This document shows, one piece after another, positions 15,890 through 22,845 of a stretch of DNA of 31,666 bases. A program made the translations under genes and the position numbers. Origin of the DNA: JAXDBM01 sp964460245 (lineage in GTDB: Bacteria > Desulfobacterota > Syntrophia > Syntrophales > Fen-1087); contig CAYWTL010000021.1 in the NCBI GenBank assembly GCA_964460245.1, forward strand, positions 1 to 31,666. Reading direction: 5' to 3'. The notes below the pieces were generated by a model, which was not told the origin of the DNA, did no database searches, and saw nothing but the letters and a program-made list of their open reading frames with translations. Numbering within the stretch: position 1 is the first letter of the stretch; the number at the start of each line of letters is the position of its first letter.

Positions 15890-17569
15890 TCACAGTGATT
15901 CTGCCGCCACGCTGACAAGGCGCGCTTCCTCCGCGAGGGATGAAATGCGGGCAGTCTCATCGTCGAGATGCGACAGCGGTTCTTTCAGATCGTGCCGGAT
16001 CTCGAGAAAGAGACGTTCAAAGATCTGCGTGATCTCCTGATCCAGCCGAGCCCGGAACTCATCCCGCGATTTTTTCATCTTCTGTGAAAAGTCACTCATG
16101 ATTGCAGACCGCCTCCAGAGCAGCGTCACGGCCACGAGGCCGGCGCCCACCGCCGCCAGGATGCCGCCGGTGATGTCAAAGGCAATGAGGTGCGTTGCCA
16201 TTGCGATGACCGCGCCGAGGGCCGCAATGCCCCCGCCGGCCAGCGTGAGTTTGCCCAGATCGGAGCCTTGGATTCCCTTTTCGTCTACGATGTCCGAAAT
16301 GCGGAGATCCCGGAGCTGGTTCCGCAGCCGTTCCAGGATGTCGATGCGGTCCGAAGCGACCGGACGGCCCCCCTTCTGCTGACGTTCCTGCCGATGCGCA
16401 ATCGCCGCGCCCAGATCATCGAGCATGGCTTTCATCTCGTCGGACAAGTCTTTCGAAACGCGGGAGGACTCGGCGTCGATTTCCTCTCTTGCCGTTTTCT
16501 CGAACTTCTCCTGCGTTTCTTTGATCCAGGTTTTCACATCCTTGTCGCGGAGGAAGGGGATGGAACGGCGCAGAATCGTCCCAACCTCCAATCCCTCCCG
16601 GAAATCATCCTCCAGCCTGGAGGCAAGACGGTCGTATGAAAGACCAAGGCTATCTACAACCAACCGCCTGAGCGACTGAGCCTTCAACCGCCTCCCCTCC
16701 ACCCGAGCCAGCAAATCCCGGTAAAAGGTCTTGTCTTCCGCAAGGGCGGCCTCCTCGCTACGCAGTCTGGCAAGCAGATCGCCCACGATCTTCCTGACCG
16801 TGTCCCGTGATCCCTCCACCTTCATCCGCCAGACCTCTCCGCTCTCAACGGCGGTCCTCAGAAATTCCCGGAACTCGGCAAAACCGCTGTCCGAGGCCCC
16901 CTCCAGTTCACGCTTGGCGGACAAGGTGAACAGGATCGGATTCTGAACATTTCGCTCGTGCGCATATTGCCTAACCTTCTCCTGATTGACGGAAAGTTCG
17001 CGCTGGCTGGCAAGGTCAGCCTGTTGCAACACGAAAACAGTCTTCCGGTGCCAGTCCTTTCGCACGAGCGACAAGAACTCCCAAGCGGTGGCGGTATGTG
17101 GATTTTTGGCCGGAAAAACGAAGACGACGAGGTCGCTTTTCGGGATATAGTTTTCCGTGATTGTCTGGTGATTGCGAATGATGGAGTTCGTTCCCGGCGT
17201 GTCGACGATCGTAATGTCCCGAAGAACCGGCCTGGGCAGACGCACTCTTTCCCAATGATCGCCCAGCGTTGTCTTTGACCGGTCTTCGCCATAGACCAGT
17301 TCCTGAATCCCGGCCGTGCACGGGTCCGGTGCAACCTCGCAGACATCCTCTCCAAGTAGTGCATTGATAAAGCTGCTCTTTCCGGACTTCACCTCGCCGA
17401 CGATCACGAAGAGCGCTGCCGATTCCAGCATCCCCAGCCGGTCCCTCAGGATCACCGAGGCCCCTGCTTCAGAGCACCTTTCCGTCAGAGACAGGCATCG
17501 CTGGATGACATCCCGCAGCGAATCATACTTTTTCTTCAGTTCCGGTCCGAGGACGCGCTGAGCCGACAT
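15890..17569 (-). CDS. Dynamin-like GTPase with two membrane segments
   Basis: A 559-residue bacterial dynamin-like protein, a class of membrane-shaping GTPases. The GTPase domain has G1 GEVKSGKSS (58-66), G2 Thr in CTAGI (near 85), G3 DTPGT (123-127); where G4 (T/N-KxD) is expected the sequence is LQQADL (181-186), which keeps the Asp but not the Lys. A long helical stalk with charged coiled-coil character follows (about 240-440), then two hydrophobic segments in a hairpin (about 452-500), then another helical part to the end. This arrangement matches membrane-embedded dynamin-like proteins of proteobacteria. AAGGAGAAGTCC precedes the ATG. It lies 194 bp after the parB-like gene on the same strand. 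Confidence 0.85.
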   Translation of the reverse strand: MSAQRVLGPELKKKYDSLRDVIQRCLSLTERCSEAGASVILRDRLGMLESAALFVIVGEVKSGKSSFINALLGEDVCEVAPDPCTAGIQELVYGEDRSKTTLGDHWERVRLPRPVLRDITIVDTPGTNSIIRNHQTITENYIPKSDLVVFVFPAKNPHTATAWEFLSLVRKDWHRKTVFVLQQADLASQRELSVNQEKVRQYAHERNVQNPILFTLSAKRELEGASDSGFAEFREFLRTAVESGEVWRMKVEGSRDTVRKIVGDLLARLRSEEAALAEDKTFYRDLLARVEGRRLKAQSLRRLVVDSLGLSYDRLASRLEDDFREGLEVGTILRRSIPFLRDKDVKTWIKETQEKFEKTAREEIDAESSRVSKDLSDEMKAMLDDLGAAIAHRQERQQKGGRPVASDRIDILERLRNQLRDLRISDIVDEKGIQGSDLGKLTLAGGGIAALGAVIAMATHLIAFDITGGILAAVGAGLVAVTLLWRRSAIMSDFSQKMKKSRDEFRARLDQEITQIFERLFLEIRHDLKEPLSHLDDETARISSLAEEARLVSVAAESL

Positions 17570-17763
17570 GGACTTCTCCTTCCCCGCAAATCGCTTTCTG
17601 ACAATCCATTCAAAATCACATCTTGAGTTCAGCGAAATAATTTTTCATCAGTCATCCGTTCGACGCGCCGAACTGATTTATATGTTTGATATAATTCAGA
17701 CATGGGTTGGTCTTCTTCCATTTAATCACAATACTATTGATCCGCCATCCTGACTGCTGTTCA

Positions 17764-18594
17764 TCAGGACGGACTCTCGGGAGAAGGATGCCCGCCTGAA
17801 CCGGCAGCAGGCGCAACAGCCAAAGACAGGCCGGCCAGTTTTTCCTCGATGGCGCCCTTGAGCACCTCGAGGATCTTTACAAGGGATTCTTTCTCTTCAG
17901 GGCTGCAACCCGCCAGATCGATGGCGGCGATCTTTCCCCAAACCGCCTCAAAATAAGCGATCTCCTGATTCCTTGTTTCCTTCACTCGTGGCTTTCTCTT
18001 TTTCGGCTTTTCCTGTGCAAGCTGCCGTTCCCGGTATTTTCTGAAAAGCGAGACCATGCTCCGCTGCTGTTTATGCCGCGCAATTACGATCAACTCCCGT
18101 TTCGGAATGGTCGGATCTTTCCGGCATTCATCCCGGACCTGCTGGGGTAGTCTGTTGAGGGAGAGCGTCTCCGAGATCGTGGCCTTCGATCTGCTGAAGA
18201 TGGATGCGAGGTCGTCCTGGCTGTATCCCAGATCTTCAATCAGCCTTTGCAGAGCTTCCGCCTCTTCCATCGCAGTTAGGTTCTGTCGGACAAGGTTCTC
18301 GATCAGGGACAGCTCGGCCGGTTTTCCTTCGACAAAAACGGCGGGGATCGTCTTCATTCCTGCCTTGCGGGCGGCCTCGATGCGACGCTCCCCGGCCACG
18401 ACGAAAAGCCGATCATTGCTTTCCCTTCGGAAAAGGACAGGCTGCAGAAGACCGTATCTGAGGATGGACTGGATCAATTCTTCCAGCGCCTGGGGATCGA
18501 GATGTTTTCGCGGCTGGTCGGGATCGACAAGGAGGATGTCGACGGGAATGTTGTAGAGTTGGCCCTTGACATAGGCCTCGGTTTCGTGAGTCAT
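17764..18594 (-). CDS. ParB/RepB/Spo0J family protein, orphan
   Basis: A 276-residue ParB-like protein. Visible are the N-terminal nuclease-like/CTP-binding domain with VDPDQPRK (23-30), GERRIEAAR (68-76, the C-box-like CTP motif), IENLVRQNLTAMEEAEAL (98-115), and a helix-turn-helix YSQDDLASIFSRSKATISE (about 124-142). The C-terminal part is basic then acidic and differs from the chromosomal ParB dimerisation end. No parA and no full parS site lie next to it, so a role in chromosome segregation is not shown; it may be a Noc-like or regulatory DNA-binding CTPase. AGGAGG precedes the ATG and a good promoter lies upstream. A perfect 6-bp hairpin TCCTGA/TCAGGA overlaps the stop. Confidence 0.85.
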   Translation of the reverse strand: MTHETEAYVKGQLYNIPVDILLVDPDQPRKHLDPQALEELIQSILRYGLLQPVLFRRESNDRLFVVAGERRIEAARKAGMKTIPAVFVEGKPAELSLIENLVRQNLTAMEEAEALQRLIEDLGYSQDDLASIFSRSKATISETLSLNRLPQQVRDECRKDPTIPKRELIVIARHKQQRSMVSLFRKYRERQLAQEKPKKRKPRVKETRNQEIAYFEAVWGKIAAIDLAGCSPEEKESLVKILEVLKGAIEEKLAGLSLAVAPAAGSGGHPSPESPS

Positions 18595-18634
18595 TGCGGT
18601 TAACCTCCTGATCTGGCGCGCTTTCGCATTATCC

Positions 18635-18648
18635 TGCCTTCAGAGGCA
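18635..18648. repeat. Perfect inverted repeat TGCCT-TCAG-AGGCA
   Basis: A 5-bp perfect palindrome with a four-base centre in the 5' leader of the parB-like gene, between its promoter and its ribosome-binding site. It could be an operator for autoregulation or simply a leader hairpin. Confidence 0.4.
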
Positions 18649-18658
18649 AGATATATCC

Positions 18659-18687
18659 ACAATAGAAAAATGGAACGGACATGTCAA
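18659..18687 (-). promoter_or_regulatory. Probable sigma-70 promoter of the parB-like gene
   Basis: On the minus strand a perfect TTGACA (18687-18682), a 17-base spacer, and TATTGT (18664-18659) lie about 65 bp before the parB-like ATG. Together with the divergent recA-operon promoter at 18841 it divides this 354-bp gap between 18594 and the pgpA start. Confidence 0.6.
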
Positions 18688-18840
18688 TAGAATTCAATTC
18701 AGGCCATTGCCTGCGGGTGTGCCATCTGCTCTTCGAGCACCGAATGCCGGATCGTTGCGCTTTCCGCGGGTCATAAAAAAATGCCGCGCCTTAATGATGC
18801 AGGACGACTTTCCGCAAATTTTCGTGCATGCATTTTTTTA

Positions 18841-18869
18841 TTGACAGAATAGAACGATTGTTCTATTTT
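18841..18869 (+). promoter_or_regulatory. Promoter of pgpA-cinA-thpR-recA-recX operon
   Basis: TTGACA (18841-18846), 17 bases, TATTTT (18864-18869). Transcription would begin near 18876, ahead of pgpA, and no other promoter this good is seen before recA. The spacer and part of the -10 box are occupied by the palindrome at 18848-18867, so a bound repressor would block RNA polymerase. Confidence 0.6.
18848..18867. promoter_or_regulatory. Putative SOS (LexA) operator AATAGAAC-N4-GTTCTATT
   Basis: AATAGAACGATTGTTCTATT is a perfect palindrome of two 8-bp arms around GATT. Its core GAAC-N4-GTTC equals the known LexA box of Firmicutes and some other phyla. It is centred between -35 and -10 of an operon containing cinA, recA and recX, genes often under LexA control. 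LexA itself is not in the window, so the assignment is an inference; another repressor, including the nearby ParB-like protein, is possible. Confidence 0.55.
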
Positions 18870-18948
18870 CAGACGGACCTTGCGTTGGCAGAGGAGGTCC
18901 AGTCAATCAAAATCATTGACAGAGGCAGAAAAAGTATGTAATTTGCAG

Positions 18949-19455
18949 ATGGTTAGAAGGCCATCGCCGCTCTGTGGGCCTGACGTGAGGTGTTTTCTGA
19001 ACGAAAAATTCATCAAGGCCCTGGCCACCGCTTTCGGCAGCGGCTTCGCGCCTTTTGCCCCGGGAACGGTCGGAACCGTTGTCGCAATACCGGTCTATCT
19101 GATCTTTTCCCCCCTTTTCTGGCCCCTCTATTTGCTGTCGGCCCTGGCCCTGACCTTCTTGGCCGTTTATGCATCGCATGAGGCGGAAAAGATCTTCCAG
19201 AAAAAGGATGCGCCCCAGATCGTGATCGATGAGATTGCCGGCTTCATGTGGGCCATGTTTCTGGTGAACCCGACCGCTCGGCACATTCTGCTGGGCTTTA
19301 TTCTTTTCCGGTTGTTCGATATCCTCAAGCCCTTTCCCGCCCGCCTCTTTCAAAACCGGCTGCCGGGAGGCTACGGGATTGTCATGGACGATGTGGCGGC
19401 GGGAATATACGCGAACATATCCCTGCTGATCCTTTTAAAGTTATTTAATATATAG
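18949..19455 (+). CDS. pgpA: Phosphatidylglycerophosphatase A
   Basis: PgpA removes the phosphate from phosphatidylglycerol phosphate at the inner membrane, the last step of phosphatidylglycerol synthesis. Family segments are GSGFAPFAPGTVGTVVAIP, the VIDEIAGFMWA motif with catalytic acidic residues, RLFDILKPFPARL and GYGIVMDDVAAGIYANI. Four hydrophobic stretches are visible, and length (about 168 residues) is normal. The start is uncertain: ATG 18949 is used here but has no ribosome-binding site; in-frame TTG codons lie upstream and GTG 18985 or CTG 18997 (with GAGGTG before it) lie closer to the conserved start. It is the first gene of the repair operon, 23 bp before cinA. Confidence 0.9.
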   Translation: MVRRPSPLCGPDVRCFLNEKFIKALATAFGSGFAPFAPGTVGTVVAIPVYLIFSPLFWPLYLLSALALTFLAVYASHEAEKIFQKKDAPQIVIDEIAGFMWAMFLVNPTARHILLGFILFRLFDILKPFPARLFQNRLPGGYGIVMDDVAAGIYANISLLILLKLFNI

Positions 19456-19478
19456 AAATCAACGGTGCAAACAGGCCC

Positions 19479-20735
19479 ATGAAAATCGGCATTCTTACCA
19501 TCGGCAACGAACTGACCAGCGGCCGGACCCAGGACACCAACTCGTCCATGATGGCGCGTGTTTTCAGCACGCAGGGATGGCAGGTGCGCCTGATGATGTC
19601 CGTCGGCGATGACGAACTCCTCATCAAGCAGGCCCTCGGGTACGCTCTGGCCCAGAGCGATGCGGTCGTTGTCACGGGAGGACTCGGTCCCACGGCCGAC
19701 GACATCACGACCGCCGCGATAGCCCGCTCCTTTGGACTGGGGATTCGCCGGGATGAAGCCGTCCTTCGTCACATTCGGGGGATCTTCGAAAAATACCACC
19801 TGAACTGGACGGAAAACAACGCCAAGCAGGCGGACTTTCCCGAAGGGGCGGAGGTGATCCCCAACCCGGTCGGGACAGCAGCCGGTTTCGCCCTGAAGCA
19901 GAAGGGAAAGGTGATTGCCGTCATCCCCGGCGTGCCCCGGGAAGTCCAGAAGATTCTGCCCGAAGGGGTTCTCCCGATCCTGCGCCGCGAATTCCCGGAA
20001 GTGGGCCGGCATGTGGCCGTGCGGACGATCAAGACATTCGGCCTTTCCGAGGCGGCCGTCGACCAGGCGCTGGCAGACCTGGATCTAGCCCATACCGGTG
20101 TCGGCATCGGCTTTTACCCGAACTTTCCGGAGAACCACATTGTCCTCACGGCATGCGAAGCTGATGAAGCCCTGGCGGCGGCAAAGGCCGAAGAGACAGG
20201 AAAAGCCGTCATCAAAAAGCTGAAAAAGCACGTCTTTGCCCTCGATGGCGACACCCTCGAAGGGCTCGTGGCGAAATCCCTGACTGAAAGGGGATGGACG
20301 TTGGCTGTGGCGGAATCCTGCACGGGCGGCCTGGTTACGGACCGCCTGACGGACATCCCGGGCAGTTCGGCCTTTCTCGAGCGGAGCGTGATCACCTACA
20401 GCAATGCCTCGAAAGCGGAACTGCTGGGGATTCCCGCAGACATGCTCGAAACATACGGCGCGGTGAGCGAGCAGACGGCACGAAGCATGGCCGAGGGCGT
20501 CCGAAGGCTTGCCCGTACCGACCTGGGGCTGGCCATCACCGGAATTGCCGGTCCGGCGGGAGGATCGGAACAGAAACCGGTTGGCACGGTATACATCGCG
20601 TTGGCCGACAAGACCGAAACCCTTTGTCGCCGTTACGTGTTCCGATGGGACCGCCGGCGCAACAAGATCATCTCGTCCCATGCGGCGCTGCTGCTGCTGA
20701 AGCGCCATCTGGACGGGGAGCGTGAAGATGACTGA
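19479..20735 (+). CDS. cinA: CinA: nicotinamide-nucleotide amidase with MoeA-like domain
   Basis: A 418-residue full-length CinA. Residues 1 to about 165 form the MoaB/MoeA-like domain (IGNELTSGRTQDTNS, TGGLGPTADD; a CinA N-domain with pyrophosphatase activity in some species), then a linker, then the PncC amidase domain from about 260 with VAESCTGG (catalytic Ser near 280), SVITYSNASK and TGIAGPAGGSEQKPVG. It recycles nicotinamide mononucleotide to nicotinate mononucleotide. In several bacteria cinA is co-transcribed with recA and induced with competence or damage, which fits this operon. Its end overlaps the thpR start by eight bases. Confidence 0.94.
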   Translation: MKIGILTIGNELTSGRTQDTNSSMMARVFSTQGWQVRLMMSVGDDELLIKQALGYALAQSDAVVVTGGLGPTADDITTAAIARSFGLGIRRDEAVLRHIRGIFEKYHLNWTENNAKQADFPEGAEVIPNPVGTAAGFALKQKGKVIAVIPGVPREVQKILPEGVLPILRREFPEVGRHVAVRTIKTFGLSEAAVDQALADLDLAHTGVGIGFYPNFPENHIVLTACEADEALAAAKAEETGKAVIKKLKKHVFALDGDTLEGLVAKSLTERGWTLAVAESCTGGLVTDRLTDIPGSSAFLERSVITYSNASKAELLGIPADMLETYGAVSEQTARSMAEGVRRLARTDLGLAITGIAGPAGGSEQKPVGTVYIALADKTETLCRRYVFRWDRRRNKIISSHAALLLLKRHLDGEREDD

Positions 20736-21312
20736 AGAAGAGAAAGTGCGTGCTTTCCTGGCGATAGCCCCCCCTGAAGCAGTGATCCGGAAAATCGCGA
20801 CTATCCAGGACGTGTTGAGAAAGAATATCCAGGGTTCGATCGGCTGGGTCCGGCCGCAAGGCATTCACCTGACATTGAAATATTTCGGCGATATTGGTAG
20901 AGAAGACATCCGATCCATTTCCTGGGTTGTCGCCGGCCATGCCGGGAATGCCCGGGCAATGAAACTGGACATTCAGGGACTGGGCGTTTTCCCGAACAGC
21001 AGGCGGCCACGTGTGCTTTGGATCGGCGTGCAAGGAGAGACGGCGCAGCTCATCGGCCTGCAACAGGCCGTCGACAGGGACCTGGAGACTTGCGGATTCA
21101 AAAGGGAGGAGCGGCCTTTTCGGGCCCACTTGACCCTCGCCCGGATCAAATCCCCACAGGGATTGGCCGGGATTGACAGGATGCTCGCCGAAAAAGGGCT
21201 TGAAGCGGCCGGGTCTTTCGAGACGAAGGGGTTGACCCTGTACAAGAGCGATCTGACGCCAAGTGGGGCAATCTATACTGCACTGGCCGATTTTCCGTTT
21301 CAGGGATCATAA
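20728..21312 (+). CDS. thpR: RNA 2',3'-cyclic phosphodiesterase ThpR
   Basis: A 194-residue protein of the 2H phosphoesterase superfamily (LigT/ThpR). Two catalytic HxT motifs are present: HLTL at residue 47 and HLTL at 134. Such enzymes open 2',3'-cyclic phosphate ends of RNA or seal tRNA halves in vitro. ATG 20728 is preferred to the in-frame GTG at 20722 because GGGGAG lies seven bases before it. The gene overlaps cinA, and recA begins 22 bp later, so it belongs to the same operon. Confidence 0.9.
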   Translation: MTEEEKVRAFLAIAPPEAVIRKIATIQDVLRKNIQGSIGWVRPQGIHLTLKYFGDIGREDIRSISWVVAGHAGNARAMKLDIQGLGVFPNSRRPRVLWIGVQGETAQLIGLQQAVDRDLETCGFKREERPFRAHLTLARIKSPQGLAGIDRMLAEKGLEAAGSFETKGLTLYKSDLTPSGAIYTALADFPFQGS

Positions 21313-21334
21313 AAGACAATTCAGGGAGGTCACA

Positions 21335-22357
21335 ATGGCATCAGATATGGATCGGACAAAGGCAGTGGATCTGGCCATCACCCAGATCGAACGCCAGTTT
21401 GGCAAGGGCTCCATCATGAGGCTGGGCGGCAGCGACAAGGTTGCCGACATCTCCGTCATTCCGACGGGTTCTATCGGTCTTGATGCCGCGCTGGGCGTGG
21501 GCGGAATTCCCCGGGGACGGGTGATCGAGATTTTCGGTCCCGAATCGGGTGGGAAAACAACCCTTGCCCTGCACATCGTGGCCGAGGCGCAGAAGCAGAA
21601 CGGACTGGCGGCCTTCATCGACGCGGAACACGCCCTCGACGTTTCCTACGCCCGCAAGATCGGCGTCAATACCGACGACCTGCTGATCTCGCAGCCCGAC
21701 AGCGGTGAGCAGGCCCTCGAAATCGCTGAAACCCTCGTTCGCAGCGGCGCCCTGGACGTCCTGGTTGTCGATTCCGTCGCGGCCCTCGTCCCCAAGGCCG
21801 AGTTAGAGGGGGAGATGGGAGACGCTCAGATGGGCCTTCAGGCACGCCTCATGTCGCAGGCACTCCGCAAGCTGACCGGAAGCATCAGCAAATCCAGGAC
21901 AACGGTCATCTTCATCAACCAGCTTCGAATGAAGATCGGGGTGTTCTTCGGCAATCCCGAAACGACAACGGGCGGCAACGCGCTGAAATTCTACTCCTCC
22001 ATGCGACTGGACATCCGAAAAGTGACGGCTCTCAAGCAGGGGCAGGATGTCATCGGCATGCGGACCCGGGTCAAGGTCGTCAAGAACAAGGTGGCGCCAC
22101 CTTTCCGGGAAACGGAATTCGACATCATCTTCGGCGAGGGGATCTCCCGTGAAGGGGACATCCTCGATCTGGCTGCGGAACACGGCATCCTCGAAAAGAG
22201 CGGCGCCTGGTATTCCTACAAGGGTGAGCGCCTCGGCCAGGGCCGGGACAACACCCGGGCCTTTCTCAAGGAAAATCAGGACACCCTGAGGGAAATGGAA
22301 GCGGCCGTGCGGGAGAAACTGGGACTGCTCCGGACCGAGCCAAAAGAGAAGCCCTGA
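21335..22357 (+). CDS. recA: Recombinase RecA
   Basis: RecA forms filaments on single-stranded DNA, exchanges strands, and triggers LexA self-cleavage. The 340-residue product begins at ATG 21335, preceded by AGGGAGGT; the upstream extension of the frame lies in thpR and is not used. Walker A GPESGGKTT (about 67-75), the LVVDSVAALVPKAE Walker B region, MSQALRKL, and the FINQLRMKIGVFFGNPETTTGGNALKFY loop-2 region are all intact. There is no SOS-type box directly upstream, so expression would depend on the operon promoter at 18841. Its stop overlaps the recX start (TGATG). Confidence 0.98.
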   Translation: MASDMDRTKAVDLAITQIERQFGKGSIMRLGGSDKVADISVIPTGSIGLDAALGVGGIPRGRVIEIFGPESGGKTTLALHIVAEAQKQNGLAAFIDAEHALDVSYARKIGVNTDDLLISQPDSGEQALEIAETLVRSGALDVLVVDSVAALVPKAELEGEMGDAQMGLQARLMSQALRKLTGSISKSRTTVIFINQLRMKIGVFFGNPETTTGGNALKFYSSMRLDIRKVTALKQGQDVIGMRTRVKVVKNKVAPPFRETEFDIIFGEGISREGDILDLAAEHGILEKSGAWYSYKGERLGQGRDNTRAFLKENQDTLREMEAAVREKLGLLRTEPKEKP

Positions 22358-22845
22358 TGGACGAAGATCCGGATTTCGAGAGGGCAAAAAAGAAAGCCTT
22401 TCGCCTCCTGGCGCGGCGGGCGAGGAGCGTGCGGGAGCTTCGCGACAAGCTGAAGGAAAGAAAAATCGAGGACGACTTGATCGACCGCGTCGTATCCAGA
22501 CTTTTCGAACTGAACTATTTGGACGACGAGGCATTTGCTAGGCAGTGGGTCCGCCATCTCGCAGTCGACAAGCTCTCCGGCAACCGCAGGATTCAAACCA
22601 GCCTACGGGAAAAAGGCATTCCGAAGGATTTGGGCGAGCGGGTGATCGCCGAGATTCGCGGGGAATTTTCGGAAAGCGAGGCACTGGCAAAGCTGATTCG
22701 CAGGAAGCGGAAAAGCAGGCAGCCGGACGCCCGGGAGAGGCGATCTCTGGCGCAGTACCTGCTGGGCAGGGGGTTTGCGCCGGACCTGATATTTGAAATG
22801 ATTCGAGGGACAGAGGAGGGACACCGTCATGATGACAGGCAGTGA
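22357..22845 (+). CDS. recX: RecX regulatory protein
   Basis: RecX caps RecA filaments and restrains recombination. The 162-residue helical protein has the family N-terminal SVRELRDKLKER repeat, the NYLDDEAFARQWVRH segment and the KGI...V helix repeats. It is coupled to recA by a one-base overlap and overlaps the alaS start by 17 bases, the usual recA-recX-alaS order. Confidence 0.93.
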   Translation: MDEDPDFERAKKKAFRLLARRARSVRELRDKLKERKIEDDLIDRVVSRLFELNYLDDEAFARQWVRHLAVDKLSGNRRIQTSLREKGIPKDLGERVIAEIRGEFSESEALAKLIRRKRKSRQPDARERRSLAQYLLGRGFAPDLIFEMIRGTEEGHRHDDRQ

